NCBI RefSeq assembly: GCF_041435335.1
Contig: NZ_CP108430.1
Span: 6,175,001-6,239,000, forward strand
Origin: Streptomyces sp. NBC_01283
GTDB lineage: Bacteria; Actinomycetota; Actinomycetes; Streptomycetales; Streptomycetaceae
Direction of reading: 5' to 3'
DNA length: 64,000 nt
In this document: positions 25,099-33,617 of the stretch, piece by piece
Position numbering within the stretch: position 1 is the stretch's first letter
Layout of the letters: the number at the start of each line of letters is the position of its first letter
Translations under genes and position numbers: made by a program
Notes under the pieces: model-generated
What the model was told of the DNA's origin: nothing
Databases searched by the model: none
The model's input: the letters and a program-made list of their open reading frames with translations, nothing else

Positions 25099-26014
25099 GA
25101 TCGTCGGGGCGGGCCTCCTCGCCCACGTGCCCACCATCGTGCTCCCCGAAGAGTCCCGCAAAGAGCTCAACGAAGGCCGCGAGATCAGCCTCGTCCCCGG
25201 ACTGCGACGGCTGCGCGAAGAGGTCTTCGAGACCCTCGACCACGACACCGTCGTCGTCCTCGACTCGCACTGGGCCACCACCGTCGAGTTCGTCGTCTCC
25301 GCGCACGCGCGCCGCGCCGGGCTCTTCACCTCCGAGGAGCTGCCGCGCGGGATGTGCCGGATGCCGTACGACTACCCCGGTGACCCCGAACTGGCGGCCT
25401 CCATAAGCGAGTTCGACGAGCGGCACGGGACGTGGATCACGCCGATCGACGACCCGTACCTGCCGGTCCACTACGCCACGATCAACCTCTGGAAGTACCT
25501 GGGTGAAGGCCTCCCCGACAAGAAGTGGCTCTCGATCGGCGTCTGCCAGACCGGCGACACCGAGGACCATCTCCGCCTCGGCCGCGCACTCGCCGACGGC
25601 ATCGCGGCGCTGCCCGACCGCAAGGTCCTCCTCATCGCGTCCGGCGCGCTCTCGCATTCCTTCTGGCCGCTGCGGCAACTGCGCGCCCACGAGTCGAGCG
25701 AACCGTCCCACATCCGTACGCCCGAGGCGCGGGCCGCCGACGAGCAGTGCATCGAACGCCTCGCACGCGGCGACCACGCCGAAGTCCTGCGCACGATGCC
25801 CGAGTTTTTGACCCACAAGCCCGAGGCGCGCTTCGGCCACTACCTGATGATGATCGGTGCTCTCGGAGAAGAGCGGTGCTCCGCGGCCGGTCGCGCCTTC
25901 AGCGACTACGAGAACTCGGTGGGCACCGGACAGATGCACCTGTGGTTCGACCGCCCCGCCGAAGGCTGGACCGGCGCCCCCGACCAGACCCGGAGTGAGG
26001 TCTCCCTCGCATGA
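25091..26014 (+). CDS. hpaD: Homoprotocatechuate (3,4-dihydroxyphenylacetate) 2,3-dioxygenase, class III extradiol
   Basis: A 307-residue LigB-superfamily extradiol dioxygenase using Fe(II). The N-terminal GEIVGAGLLAHVPTIVLPEE supplies the first iron-ligand histidine, and VVVLDSHWATTVEFVVSAH the second. LPVHYATINLWKYLGEGLPD and LLIASGALSHSFWPL are further family landmarks. The sequence resembles the class III HpaD/HpcB enzymes that open the ring of 3,4-dihydroxyphenylacetate between C2 and C3. It overlaps hpaE by 8 bp and hpaG by 4 bp (ATGA), so the three enzymes are translationally coupled. Confidence 0.9.
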   Translation: MGEIVGAGLLAHVPTIVLPEESRKELNEGREISLVPGLRRLREEVFETLDHDTVVVLDSHWATTVEFVVSAHARRAGLFTSEELPRGMCRMPYDYPGDPELAASISEFDERHGTWITPIDDPYLPVHYATINLWKYLGEGLPDKKWLSIGVCQTGDTEDHLRLGRALADGIAALPDRKVLLIASGALSHSFWPLRQLRAHESSEPSHIRTPEARAADEQCIERLARGDHAEVLRTMPEFLTHKPEARFGHYLMMIGALGEERCSAAGRAFSDYENSVGTGQMHLWFDRPAEGWTGAPDQTRSEVSLA

Positions 26015-26901
26015 CGCCCACGACGCCCACGACTACTTCGACCCGTAAGGCGACCACCGTCGAGTACCGCCGCGTCCTCCTCGAAGGCGCCGCAGTCCAG
26101 GTCGTGCGCGAAGGGGACGAGCTGGTCGCCGCCGACGGCCGCCGCGTGAAGACCGCCGAGGCCCACCACCTGCCGCCCGTACGCCCCTCCAAGGTGATCG
26201 CCGTCCACCTCAACCACCGCAGCCGGGTGGAGGAGTTCGGCGTCGGGCTGCCGCCCGCACCCACCTACTTCCACAAGCCGGTCTCGGCGCTGAACGCGCA
26301 CGGCGGTGCCGTCGTCCGACCCGAGCGCTGCAAGTACCTCAACTACGAGGGCGAGATCGGCATCGTCATCGGCCGCACCTGCCGCAACATCGCCCCGGCC
26401 GACGCGGACACGTACATCGCGGGCTACACCGTCGCCAACGACTACGGCCTGCACGACTTCCGCGACACCGACGCCGGTTCGATGCTCCGGGTCAAGGGCT
26501 CCGACACGCTCTGCCCGCTGGGCCCGGGCCTCGTCACCGGGTGGGACTTCCACTCCAAGTACCTGCGGACGTACGTCAACGGCGAGCTCGTACAGGACGG
26601 TTCGACGGACGAGATGGAGTGGGACATGCGCTATCTGGTCTCCGACATCGCCCGCACGATCACCATGGAGCCGGGTGACGTGATCCTGTCCGGCACCCCC
26701 GCCAACTCCCGGCCCGTCCGGCCGGGAGACGTCGTCGAGGTCGAGGCCGAGGGCCTCGGACGCCTCACCAACCACATCGTCACCGGCCCGACGGCCGTCC
26801 GCTCCGACGTCGGCGCTCAGCCCACGGAGTCCGAGGAGGTCGTCTCGACGGCCTTCGGGGGCGACTGGGAGTTCCGCGGAATCCGCCCCCCACGCCGCTG
26901 A
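26011..26901 (+). CDS. hpaG: Fumarylacetoacetate hydrolase family protein, HpaG-like isomerase/decarboxylase
   Basis: A 296-residue FAH-fold enzyme. The metal-binding ExE is in NYEGEIGIVIGRTC, with the downstream acidic ligand in ANDYGLHDFRDTD; VKGSDTLCPLGPGLVT and EPGDVILSGTPANSRPV are family signatures. HpaG enzymes decarboxylate and isomerise the C8 diacid formed after ring cleavage and oxidation. Only one FAH domain is present, whereas enterobacterial HpaG has two halves. It is the third gene of the hpa operon and follows hpaD through an ATGA overlap. The hydratase, aldolase and CHM isomerase of the classical pathway are not in the window. Confidence 0.85.
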   Translation: MTPTTPTTTSTRKATTVEYRRVLLEGAAVQVVREGDELVAADGRRVKTAEAHHLPPVRPSKVIAVHLNHRSRVEEFGVGLPPAPTYFHKPVSALNAHGGAVVRPERCKYLNYEGEIGIVIGRTCRNIAPADADTYIAGYTVANDYGLHDFRDTDAGSMLRVKGSDTLCPLGPGLVTGWDFHSKYLRTYVNGELVQDGSTDEMEWDMRYLVSDIARTITMEPGDVILSGTPANSRPVRPGDVVEVEAEGLGRLTNHIVTGPTAVRSDVGAQPTESEEVVSTAFGGDWEFRGIRPPRR

Positions 26902-26949
26902 ACGCATGCGGTCGCACCGCCATATCCCCTCACCGCACCGGGAGTTCAC

Positions 26950-27141
26950 ATGCTCAAGGTCACCGTCGACCTGGACGTCTGCCAGGACCACGGGCAGTGC
27001 GTCTTCGCGGCGCCGGAGGTCTTCACGCTCGACGAGGACGGCCACCTCGCGTACGTCGAATCGCCCGACGAAGCCCTGCGCGCCGACGCGGAGGACGCCG
27101 CCGACGTCTGCCCGCTGCAGGCCATCCGGGTCGAGGGCTGA
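26950..27141 (+). CDS. P450-type [3Fe-4S] ferredoxin
   Basis: A 63-residue ferredoxin. The cluster motif CQDHGQC ... CPLQAI matches the CxxHxxC-(x)n-CP pattern typical of actinobacterial [3Fe-4S] or [4Fe-4S] ferredoxins that donate electrons to P450s. VFAAPEVFTLDEDGHLAYVE is the conserved middle. It is 48 bp after hpaG and 6 bp before the ferredoxin reductase, so reductase and ferredoxin form a P450 redox chain, probably for the P450 at 16144-17418. Confidence 0.93.
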   Translation: MLKVTVDLDVCQDHGQCVFAAPEVFTLDEDGHLAYVESPDEALRADAEDAADVCPLQAIRVEG

Positions 27142-27147
27142 CCCGCC

Positions 27148-28380
27148 GTGGCCTCCCCGGGGGGAATCGCCGTCGTCGGCGCGTCGCTCGGCGGGCTGCG
27201 GGCGGCCGAGCAGCTGCGGGCGGCGGGGTGGGAAAGGGCGATCACGGTGTACGGGGACGAGCCCCATCTCCCGTACAACCGCCCCCCGTTGTCCAAGGAG
27301 GTCCTCGCGGGGGAGGCACCCGCCGCCACCACGGCGCTGCGCCATCGCCCCAGCATCGCCGACGTCGAATGGCGGCTCGGTACGGCGGTCGAATCCGCCG
27401 ACCTGGCCGCGCGCACACTCACGCTGGCCGATGGTTCGGTCCATGCGTACGAGGGTCTGGTGGCCGCGACGGGGGTGCGGCCACGCAGGCTTCCTCTGCC
27501 CGGGGGTCCGCCACGGCATGTCGTACGGACACTGGAGGACGCGGCGGCACTGCGTGCCGAACTTGCCGAGGGCGTACGGGTGTTGGTGATCGGGTCGGGC
27601 TTCATCGGCTGCGAGGTGGCGGCCACGGCGCGCAGGGCGGGGTGCGAGGTGACGGTCGTCGCGCCGGAGACCGAGCCGATGATGCTGGCGGTGGGGGAGA
27701 GGCTCGGGCGGGTGCTGCGACGACGGCACGAGGCGCGCGGGGTGCGGTTCCGAATGGGGCGGCTGGTCTCCCAACACGCCGCTGATTACGTGGCGTTGGA
27801 CGACGGGAGCGAGTGCGGGGCCGATGTGGTGGTCGAGGCGGTCGGTTCGCTGCCGAACGTGGAGTGGCTGGGGGCGAGTGCGGGGGTCGACCTGACGGAC
27901 GGCATCCTCTGCGACGCGCAGCTACGGATCGGGGGGCTTGCGCACGCGGTCGCCGTGGGGGATGTGGCGCGCTTCCCGAACCCCCGGTACGGGGCGCTCG
28001 CGCGGCGGGTCGAGCACTGGTCGATGCCGGCGGACTGCGCGAAGCATGCGGCGCGGGTGCTGGTGGCGGGGCTGTCGGGGGACGGGGCCGCGTCACCGCA
28101 CGACGCGACGCCGTTCGCGCCGCTGCCGTCGTTCTGGAGCGATCAGGTCGATGTGCGGGTGCAGTCGTTCGGGCTTCCGGGGGTGGGGGACGGAGTGCGG
28201 CTGCTGGGGGGCGATCCGGACTCCGAGGACGGGGACGTGGTGTACGGCTACTACCTGGGGGAGCGGATGATCGGGGTCGTCGCGCTGGGCGGGGCCAGGG
28301 CCGTGGGGATGGCGGGGCGTTATCGGGCGGAGCTGATGGCGTTGCCGGAGGCGGAACCCTCCAGCCGGTCCGGCGTCTGA
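27148..28380 (+). CDS. NAD(P)H:ferredoxin reductase (FAD-dependent, BenA/ThcD type)
   Basis: A 410-residue pyridine-nucleotide-disulfide oxidoreductase-fold reductase: FAD motif IAVVGASLGGLRAAEQLRAA, the signature PYNRPPLSKEVLAGE, NAD motif VLVIGSGFIGCEVAATARRA, AVAVGDVARFPNP and a C-terminal reductase domain (FWSDQVDVRVQSFGLPGVG). Such proteins reduce the ferredoxins of P450s or ring oxygenases. The GTG start at 27148 is 6 bp from the ferredoxin stop. The last codons (SSRSGV and the TGA) are encoded by copy B of the dispersed 44-bp element, so the natural C-terminus has been replaced or trimmed. Confidence 0.92.
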   Translation: MASPGGIAVVGASLGGLRAAEQLRAAGWERAITVYGDEPHLPYNRPPLSKEVLAGEAPAATTALRHRPSIADVEWRLGTAVESADLAARTLTLADGSVHAYEGLVAATGVRPRRLPLPGGPPRHVVRTLEDAAALRAELAEGVRVLVIGSGFIGCEVAATARRAGCEVTVVAPETEPMMLAVGERLGRVLRRRHEARGVRFRMGRLVSQHAADYVALDDGSECGADVVVEAVGSLPNVEWLGASAGVDLTDGILCDAQLRIGGLAHAVAVGDVARFPNPRYGALARRVEHWSMPADCAKHAARVLVAGLSGDGAASPHDATPFAPLPSFWSDQVDVRVQSFGLPGVGDGVRLLGGDPDSEDGDVVYGYYLGERMIGVVALGGARAVGMAGRYRAELMALPEAEPSSRSGV

Positions 28381-28404
28381 GGACGAACTCGGCGGAGGCG
28401 GTGA
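28361..28404 (+). repeat. 44-bp dispersed intergenic element, copy B (supplies the reductase stop codon)
   Basis: It reads CCAGCCGGTCCGGCGTCTGA then GGACGAACTCGGCGGAGGCG on the plus strand. The element spans the final seven codons and stop of the ferredoxin reductase. Copy A lies inverted at 22381-22424, so the pair brackets the amidotransferase and hpa-ferredoxin genes. Confidence 0.75.
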
Positions 28405-28435
28405 TCGACGGCGCGCGGAGCCGTGAAGCACGTAA

Positions 28436-28695
28436 GGCCCCGGAGCGCCGGCGTCCAAGGCTCCGGAGTCCCGGCGCGCAGGGCTCCGGAGCCCGGGCAC
28501 CCAGGGCCCAGGAGCCCCGGCACGCAGAGCCCTGGAGCGCGGGCGCGCAAGGCCCCGGGAGCCCGGCGCGCAGACCCCCGGAACCCGCAAGGTCCCAGCA
28601 CCCCGGCACCCCGGCACCCGGCCTCCGGCCTCCGGCACCCCGGCACCCGGCCTCCGGCACCCGGCCTCCGGCACCCGGCCTCCGGCCCCCGGCCC
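28436..28695. repeat. 23-bp and 14-bp tandem repeats between the reductase and glycosidase genes
   Basis: Six consecutive 23-bp units from 28436 to 28573 follow the pattern GGCTCCGGAGCCCGGGCACGCAG with substitutions. From about 28619 to 28695 a second array repeats GGCCTCCGGCACCC roughly five times. Both genes on either side end here (convergent). No coding region is seen. Confidence 0.85.
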
Positions 28696-28730
28696 CAAAG
28701 CCCAGAGCGAGCGCCTCGCCCCGCGATCCC

Positions 28731-30692
28731 CTATCCCCCCACCGCACTCAACAGCGCAAGCGGCGCCGCCGCCGAGCGGGATTCCCGTACGCACGCGTGG
28801 GGGTAAGGGACCGGGCCCGGGTGGGCGTCCCTGTCGTAGCCCGCGAGTACCTCCGGCAGCCGGTTGCCGCCCCGGGTCGCCGCCGCCACCAGGCCCCGCG
28901 CCACCGCCCGCGCCTCGTCGTGCAGGCCGTAGCGTGCCAGGCCCAAGGTGATCAGGGCGTTGTCGTGCGGCCACACCGAACCCCGGTGGTAGGAGAGCGG
29001 GTGGTACGCAGGCTGGCCGGCGGCCAGGGTGCGTACTCCCCAGCCCGAGAAGAAGTCCGGTTCGAGGAGGCGGTGGCCCACCGCCTCCCCGTACTCCTTG
29101 TCCAGGAGGCCCGACCACAGCAGGTGCCCGGCGTCCGACGCGAGCGCGTCGACCTGGTGTCCTTCGCCGTCCAGGGCGAGCGCGGGAAAGCCCGCCTCCG
29201 GCATCCAGAAGTCCCGCTGGAAGCGGTCCCGCAGGTCGGCCGCCGCCTGCGTCAGGAGGTCCGCGTACACCGTGTCGCCCCAGACCGTGCGCGCCAGCCA
29301 CGCCGTACGGCCAAGGGCGTCGTACGCGTAGCCCTGCGCGCCCGCCGCCATCACGGGGCCCGTGGCGCGGCTGCCGTCGGCGGAGCAGATCGCGCCGGGG
29401 GAGTCCTTCCAGTTCTGGTTGGCGAGGCCGCCCTCGTCGGCGCGGTAGACGAGATAGCCGCGCGAGGTGAGGCCTCCGTGGTCGAGGATCCAGCCGATGG
29501 CGGCCCGCGCGTGCGGCTCCAGGCGGCGGGCAAGCGCGGTGTCGCCCGTCCGTTCCGTGTAGGCGCCGAGCAGGACGAGGAAGAGCGGGGTCGCGTCGAC
29601 GGAGCCGTAGTAGCACCCGAACGGCACCTGCCCGAAGTGGGCCAGCTCCCCGTGCCGTACCTCGTGCACGATCTTGCCGGGCTGGGCGACCGCACCTTCG
29701 GTGGCCTCCGTCGCCTGGGTGGCGGCGAGCGCGGGGAGCGTCGCCGCGGCCAGGCGCGGCAGATAGGGGAGGGCGAAGAGCGAGGTCAGGAGGGCGTCGC
29801 GGCCCAGGAGCGTCATGAACCACGGGACCCCCGCCGCCGGTACGCTCAGCGGCTCGCCGTCCGGGCCCGACGCGGGCACCTGGAGTACGGCGAGGTCCGC
29901 GAGGCCCCGTCGGCACGCCGCCGCGAGCTCCGGCCAGCCATCGGGGATCTCGACGCCCGACGCGAACTCGGCCTCCAAGCTGGTGAGTTGGGCGGATGCT
30001 TCCGTGGGGCCCGTCGGCATGCTCGGCTCGGGCGCCCCGTGCGGATGCGCCGCGACGCGCAGTGTCATCTCCGCCGTGCCGTGCGCGTCGAGGCCTAAGG
30101 TCCAGACGAGCCGCCGCGCACCGGTGCCGGTCTCCTCGACCGCGTCCGGCGCGGGGTCCGCGGTGACCTTCGTGCGGGAGCACCACTCGCGGCGCCGGTA
30201 GGCGAACTCGATGCCCCGGGCCTCCTCGTCGTCGCCGGTGATGACCGTGCGCGACCTGACGGCGCCGGTCTTCGCGTACGTACGGTGGTCGGAGCGCAGC
30301 TCGAACTGGTCGGTGAAGTCGGCGTCCACGGTCAGCGCGATCCGCACGGTCGTCGGCACCGCGCGATTGCTGGTGAGGCGCAGCGACTCCACGAACGTGC
30401 CCTCCGTCACGGCCTGTTCGCGGAAGAGCGTGCAGGACGCGGGCTCCTGCCTGCCGCCGCGCGGGACGAGGACGCATCGCGCGATGCCCGCGTCCGCGTC
30501 GGTGTCCGACACCGGTGCGAGGACCTCGGGGACGGCCCCGTCGACCGTCAGCTGCCAGCGGCTCAGGTGCCGGGCGTCACGCACGAAGAGCCCGTCCGGG
30601 GCCGTGCCGCCGGGCACCCCGCTGATGTCGCCGCCCGCGCCGAGCGCCGCGAACGTACCGCCCCGCACCAGTGGTTGACGCCGATCAGTCAT
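28731..30692 (-). CDS. Glycogen-debranching-enzyme-like glycoside hydrolase (amylo-alpha-1,6-glucosidase N-terminal domain)
   Basis: A 653-residue protein. The N-terminal beta-domain (GGTFAALGAGGDISGVPGGT, then DGLFVRDARHLSRWQLTVDG) is the glycogen debranching N-terminal family. The C-terminal (alpha/alpha)6 barrel holds WFMTLLGRDALLTSLFALPY, YYGSVDATPLFLVLLGAYTE, NQNWKDSPGAICSADG and HRGSVWPHDNALITLGLARY, in which acidic residues near RDALL, WKDS and SVWPHDN are likely catalytic. Substrate unknown; an oligosaccharide or trehalose/glycogen-type glucan is plausible. It overlaps the upstream GH gene by 8 bp. Confidence 0.85.
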   Translation of the reverse strand: MTDRRQPLVRGGTFAALGAGGDISGVPGGTAPDGLFVRDARHLSRWQLTVDGAVPEVLAPVSDTDADAGIARCVLVPRGGRQEPASCTLFREQAVTEGTFVESLRLTSNRAVPTTVRIALTVDADFTDQFELRSDHRTYAKTGAVRSRTVITGDDEEARGIEFAYRRREWCSRTKVTADPAPDAVEETGTGARRLVWTLGLDAHGTAEMTLRVAAHPHGAPEPSMPTGPTEASAQLTSLEAEFASGVEIPDGWPELAAACRRGLADLAVLQVPASGPDGEPLSVPAAGVPWFMTLLGRDALLTSLFALPYLPRLAAATLPALAATQATEATEGAVAQPGKIVHEVRHGELAHFGQVPFGCYYGSVDATPLFLVLLGAYTERTGDTALARRLEPHARAAIGWILDHGGLTSRGYLVYRADEGGLANQNWKDSPGAICSADGSRATGPVMAAGAQGYAYDALGRTAWLARTVWGDTVYADLLTQAAADLRDRFQRDFWMPEAGFPALALDGEGHQVDALASDAGHLLWSGLLDKEYGEAVGHRLLEPDFFSGWGVRTLAAGQPAYHPLSYHRGSVWPHDNALITLGLARYGLHDEARAVARGLVAAATRGGNRLPEVLAGYDRDAHPGPVPYPHACVRESRSAAAPLALLSAVGG

Positions 30693-32172
30693 CCCTGAAC
30701 CTCTTCCTCGTCACCGCGACGGAAGGCGCCTCGGCGGGCCTCGTGTGCGGCTCCTCGTCACGCCCGGCGGGATCGTCGAGCAGCAGATCCAGGGCGAGCG
30801 CGGCGCTCCAGCCGAAGCCGCGCGCACCGCAGCCCCGCCCTGTGTACGGGTCCACGTACTCCGCGAACCCGGACTCCCCGGCCACTTCGAGCAGCGCACG
30901 CCGCAGACCGTCGGCCCGTGTGCGCTCGCCGTGCAGCCGAAGCCCCCGCTCAAGAAGCCAGTTGGTGTTGAACCATGCGGGTCCGCGCCAGTACCGCCGT
31001 GGGTCGAAGGCGCTTCCCGTGAGGTCGTAGCTCGGCACGAGCCGCGCGGGCCCGCCGAGCCCGAAGTGCGGTCCGCACGCGGTCCGTACGAGCGCGGCGG
31101 CGACGGGGGCGGGCAGCGCGGGCAGGATCAGCGGGACGAGCCCGCCGACCCCGAGCTCCGGCACCAGCTCCCCGGAGGGCAGCTCGCGGCGGTCCCCGGA
31201 GCGCAGGTCGCGGCAGAGGAAGAGGCCGTCCGCCGGGTCCCAGAGGCGCTCGACGAGGGTGCCCGTGAGCGCTCGCGCACGCGCCTCCCGTACGACGGAC
31301 GCGTCCCGCAGGCCCAGCTCGGCCTCGATACGGGCCAGTGCGTGCTCGGAGGCGATCAGGAGCGCGTTGAACGAGGGTTCCTCGACGGCGAACTCGCCCG
31401 CCCCGTCCGCGTACTCCCCGCCCACGCATCCGCCGTCCGCGTAGCCGCGATCGCGGTAGTCGGCCGCGAGCCGCACGTACCTGCCGTAGTCGAGGTCGGT
31501 CGGCCGGTCCTCCGCGGCGCCGTGGTCCAGGTCGGCGCGCCGGTAGGCGGACGGATCGGCCGGGGTCACCCGGCTCAACGGGGCGTCCCAGCAGGGGCTG
31601 TTGTCCATGCCCTGCTCCCAGGGGTGGAGCACGGAGGCGAGCCCCGCGCCACCCGCGTCCCTGCGGCAGCGCAGGTAGCGGTGCCAGGCGGCGAGCCGGG
31701 GGTGGGTGCGGGCCAGGAACGAACGGGCGCGGGAGAGCCCCGGGTCGGCGCGGTGCACCAGCCAGACGGCGAGTGCGTGGACCGGCGGCTGGACGATGCC
31801 GGAGGTGTGGATGGCACCGGGTGCCCCGGCAGTGCGCCCGGCCGTGGTGGAGCGCCAGAAGTCGGGGCTGGGGAAGTAGGCGTCCAGGGGGACGGCAGGA
31901 TTGAACACGATGTGCGGGACGCGGCCGTCGCCCCACTGGGCGGAGAGCAGCGTCTCCAGCTCCAACTGCGCCCGTAAGGGGGACAGATGACGCAGGCCGA
32001 TCGCGATGAAAGCGGAGTCCCAGGACCATTGGTGGGGATAGAGCTGCCGGGAGGGGACCGTCGACGTGCCCGTCCAGTTGGCCCACAGCACCTCGGCGGC
32101 GCGCTCGCGCAGGGACGTCGTGGCTCGGCGGGTGGTGAGCTGGGCTGTGCGGCCCACGTTCGTGCGGTCCAC
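30685..32172 (-). CDS. GH63/MGH1-like glycoside hydrolase
   Basis: A 495-residue (alpha/alpha)6-barrel glycosidase of the mannosylglycerate/glucosylglycerate hydrolase (GH63-like) type. Diagnostic strings are PSRQLYPHQWSWDSAFIAIG, PHIVFNPAVPLDAYFPSPDF, HPWEQGMDNSPCWDAPLSRV and YWRGPAWFNTNWLLERGLRL; the Asp and Glu in WDSAF, QGMDNS and the C-terminal TGRGCGARGFGWSAALALDL region are candidate catalytic residues. It is the first gene of a two-gene operon with the debranching-like enzyme and divergent from a ROK regulator, so induction by a released sugar is likely. Confidence 0.83.
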   Translation of the reverse strand: MDRTNVGRTAQLTTRRATTSLRERAAEVLWANWTGTSTVPSRQLYPHQWSWDSAFIAIGLRHLSPLRAQLELETLLSAQWGDGRVPHIVFNPAVPLDAYFPSPDFWRSTTAGRTAGAPGAIHTSGIVQPPVHALAVWLVHRADPGLSRARSFLARTHPRLAAWHRYLRCRRDAGGAGLASVLHPWEQGMDNSPCWDAPLSRVTPADPSAYRRADLDHGAAEDRPTDLDYGRYVRLAADYRDRGYADGGCVGGEYADGAGEFAVEEPSFNALLIASEHALARIEAELGLRDASVVREARARALTGTLVERLWDPADGLFLCRDLRSGDRRELPSGELVPELGVGGLVPLILPALPAPVAAALVRTACGPHFGLGGPARLVPSYDLTGSAFDPRRYWRGPAWFNTNWLLERGLRLHGERTRADGLRRALLEVAGESGFAEYVDPYTGRGCGARGFGWSAALALDLLLDDPAGRDEEPHTRPAEAPSVAVTRKRFRDD

Positions 32173-32294
32173 GCGGTTCTCCCCGAGGGGCTCGACGCCC
32201 TGTCAGTTTCGTGTTGGCCACCTTAGAGTTACGTCTACTCAACACGCAAAACCCAATATGTAACGCGGAGTTGACGAGCACAAGGGGAGAGCGG

Positions 32295-33617
32295 ATGCCG
32301 GACCGAGCGGAGTACGAGGGGCAGGCGGCGGGTGGACGCGCGGCCGGCCGGCATGCGGGGGCCGGGGACCTGCTCCACCTGGTGCGCAGCGGACGGGCCA
32401 CCACGCGCGGCGCCCTGCAGCAGGCCACCGGGCTCTCCCGGGCCACGGTCGGTCAGCGTCTCGACCGGCTCTTCCGCGCGGGCTGGCTGCGGGAGGGCGC
32501 GGGCGGCCCCCCTGACAAGGCGGGCTCGTCGCTCGGCGGGCGCCCCGCCGTCCGTCTGGAGTTCGACGACGCCCACGCGGTGGTTCTCGCCGCCGACCTG
32601 GAGACCCGGCACGTCCGCACCGCCCTGCTCGGCCTCACCGGCGAGATCGTCGCCGAGCAGGCGGGCCCCCTGGCGATCGATGACGGCCCGGACGCGGTCC
32701 TCGGCGAGCTGGGCATCCGCTTCGCCGAGCTGCTGCGCAAGGCCGACCGCTCCCCGGCCTCGGTCTGCGGCATCGGACTCGCGGTGCCGGGGCCCGTGGA
32801 CAGCGAGACGGGCCGCGTCGTCCAGCCGCCGATCATGCCGGGCTGGGACGGCTACGACATAAGAGGCCGCCTGCGCCGCGCCTTCACCGAGCAGACGGGC
32901 GGCCCCGCCGACCTCCCGGTCCTCGTCGACAACGACGCGAACCTCATGGCGTACGGCGAACAGCGCGCCTCGTACGCGGAGTGCTCGGCCTTCGCCCTGG
33001 TCAAGGTCTCCACCGGCATCGGCGCGGGCGTCGTCGTGGACGGCGCGGTCTACCGGGGCATCGACGGGGGAGCCGGGGACATCGGGCACATCAGGGTGCC
33101 GGGGGGCCAAGGGAGCTCGACGGGCACGGCAGGCACGGCGGGCTCAGGAGGGACGGACGGCCCCGGAAGCGCGGCCGCCGCCCTGTGCAAGTGCGGTTCG
33201 TACGGCTGTCTGGCCGCGGTGGCCAGCGGCCGTGCGGTGGCCCGCCGGCTGAGGGAGGCGGGTGTCCCCGCGGCGTCGGGGGCTGATGTGCGGGAGCTCC
33301 TGGAGGCGGGGAATCCGGTGGCGGTCGGCTTCGCGCGCGAGGCGGGGCGGCAGGTCGGCGAGGTGCTCGCCACCGTCGTCACGCTCCTGAACCCCGGAGT
33401 TCTCATGATCGCTGGAGATCTGGCCGGAACACCGTTTCTGACCGGGGTGCGCGAACTGCTCTACCAGCGTGCCCTGCCCCGCTCCACCGCTCATCTGGAG
33501 GTCGTCACCTCGCGTCTCGGCGACCGCGCGGCCCTCATCGGTGCGGGAACGCTGGTGGTGGAGCACCTGTACGCCCCGCGCCGGGCGGAGGAACGGCTGG
33601 CCGCGCTCGGCGTGTGA
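32295..33617 (+). CDS. ROK family transcriptional regulator
   Basis: A 440-residue repressor. An N-terminal winged helix (GDLLHLVRSGRATTRGALQQ, ATGLSRATVGQRLDRLFRAG) precedes a ROK sugar-kinase-like domain with VLVDNDANLMAYGEQRAS, KVSTGIGAGVVVDGAVYRGI and the zinc-binding CKCGSYGCLAAVASGRA. A Gly/Thr/Ser-rich insertion (about residues 275-295) interrupts the usual GHIxV...CxCG spacing. The ATG at 32295 follows AAGGGGA. It is divergent from the glycosidase pair, with a 122-bp promoter region containing GTTAC/GTAAC inverted sequences (about 32228-32264), so it probably represses those genes until a sugar binds. Confidence 0.9.
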   Translation: MPDRAEYEGQAAGGRAAGRHAGAGDLLHLVRSGRATTRGALQQATGLSRATVGQRLDRLFRAGWLREGAGGPPDKAGSSLGGRPAVRLEFDDAHAVVLAADLETRHVRTALLGLTGEIVAEQAGPLAIDDGPDAVLGELGIRFAELLRKADRSPASVCGIGLAVPGPVDSETGRVVQPPIMPGWDGYDIRGRLRRAFTEQTGGPADLPVLVDNDANLMAYGEQRASYAECSAFALVKVSTGIGAGVVVDGAVYRGIDGGAGDIGHIRVPGGQGSSTGTAGTAGSGGTDGPGSAAAALCKCGSYGCLAAVASGRAVARRLREAGVPAASGADVRELLEAGNPVAVGFAREAGRQVGEVLATVVTLLNPGVLMIAGDLAGTPFLTGVRELLYQRALPRSTAHLEVVTSRLGDRAALIGAGTLVVEHLYAPRRAEERLAALGV

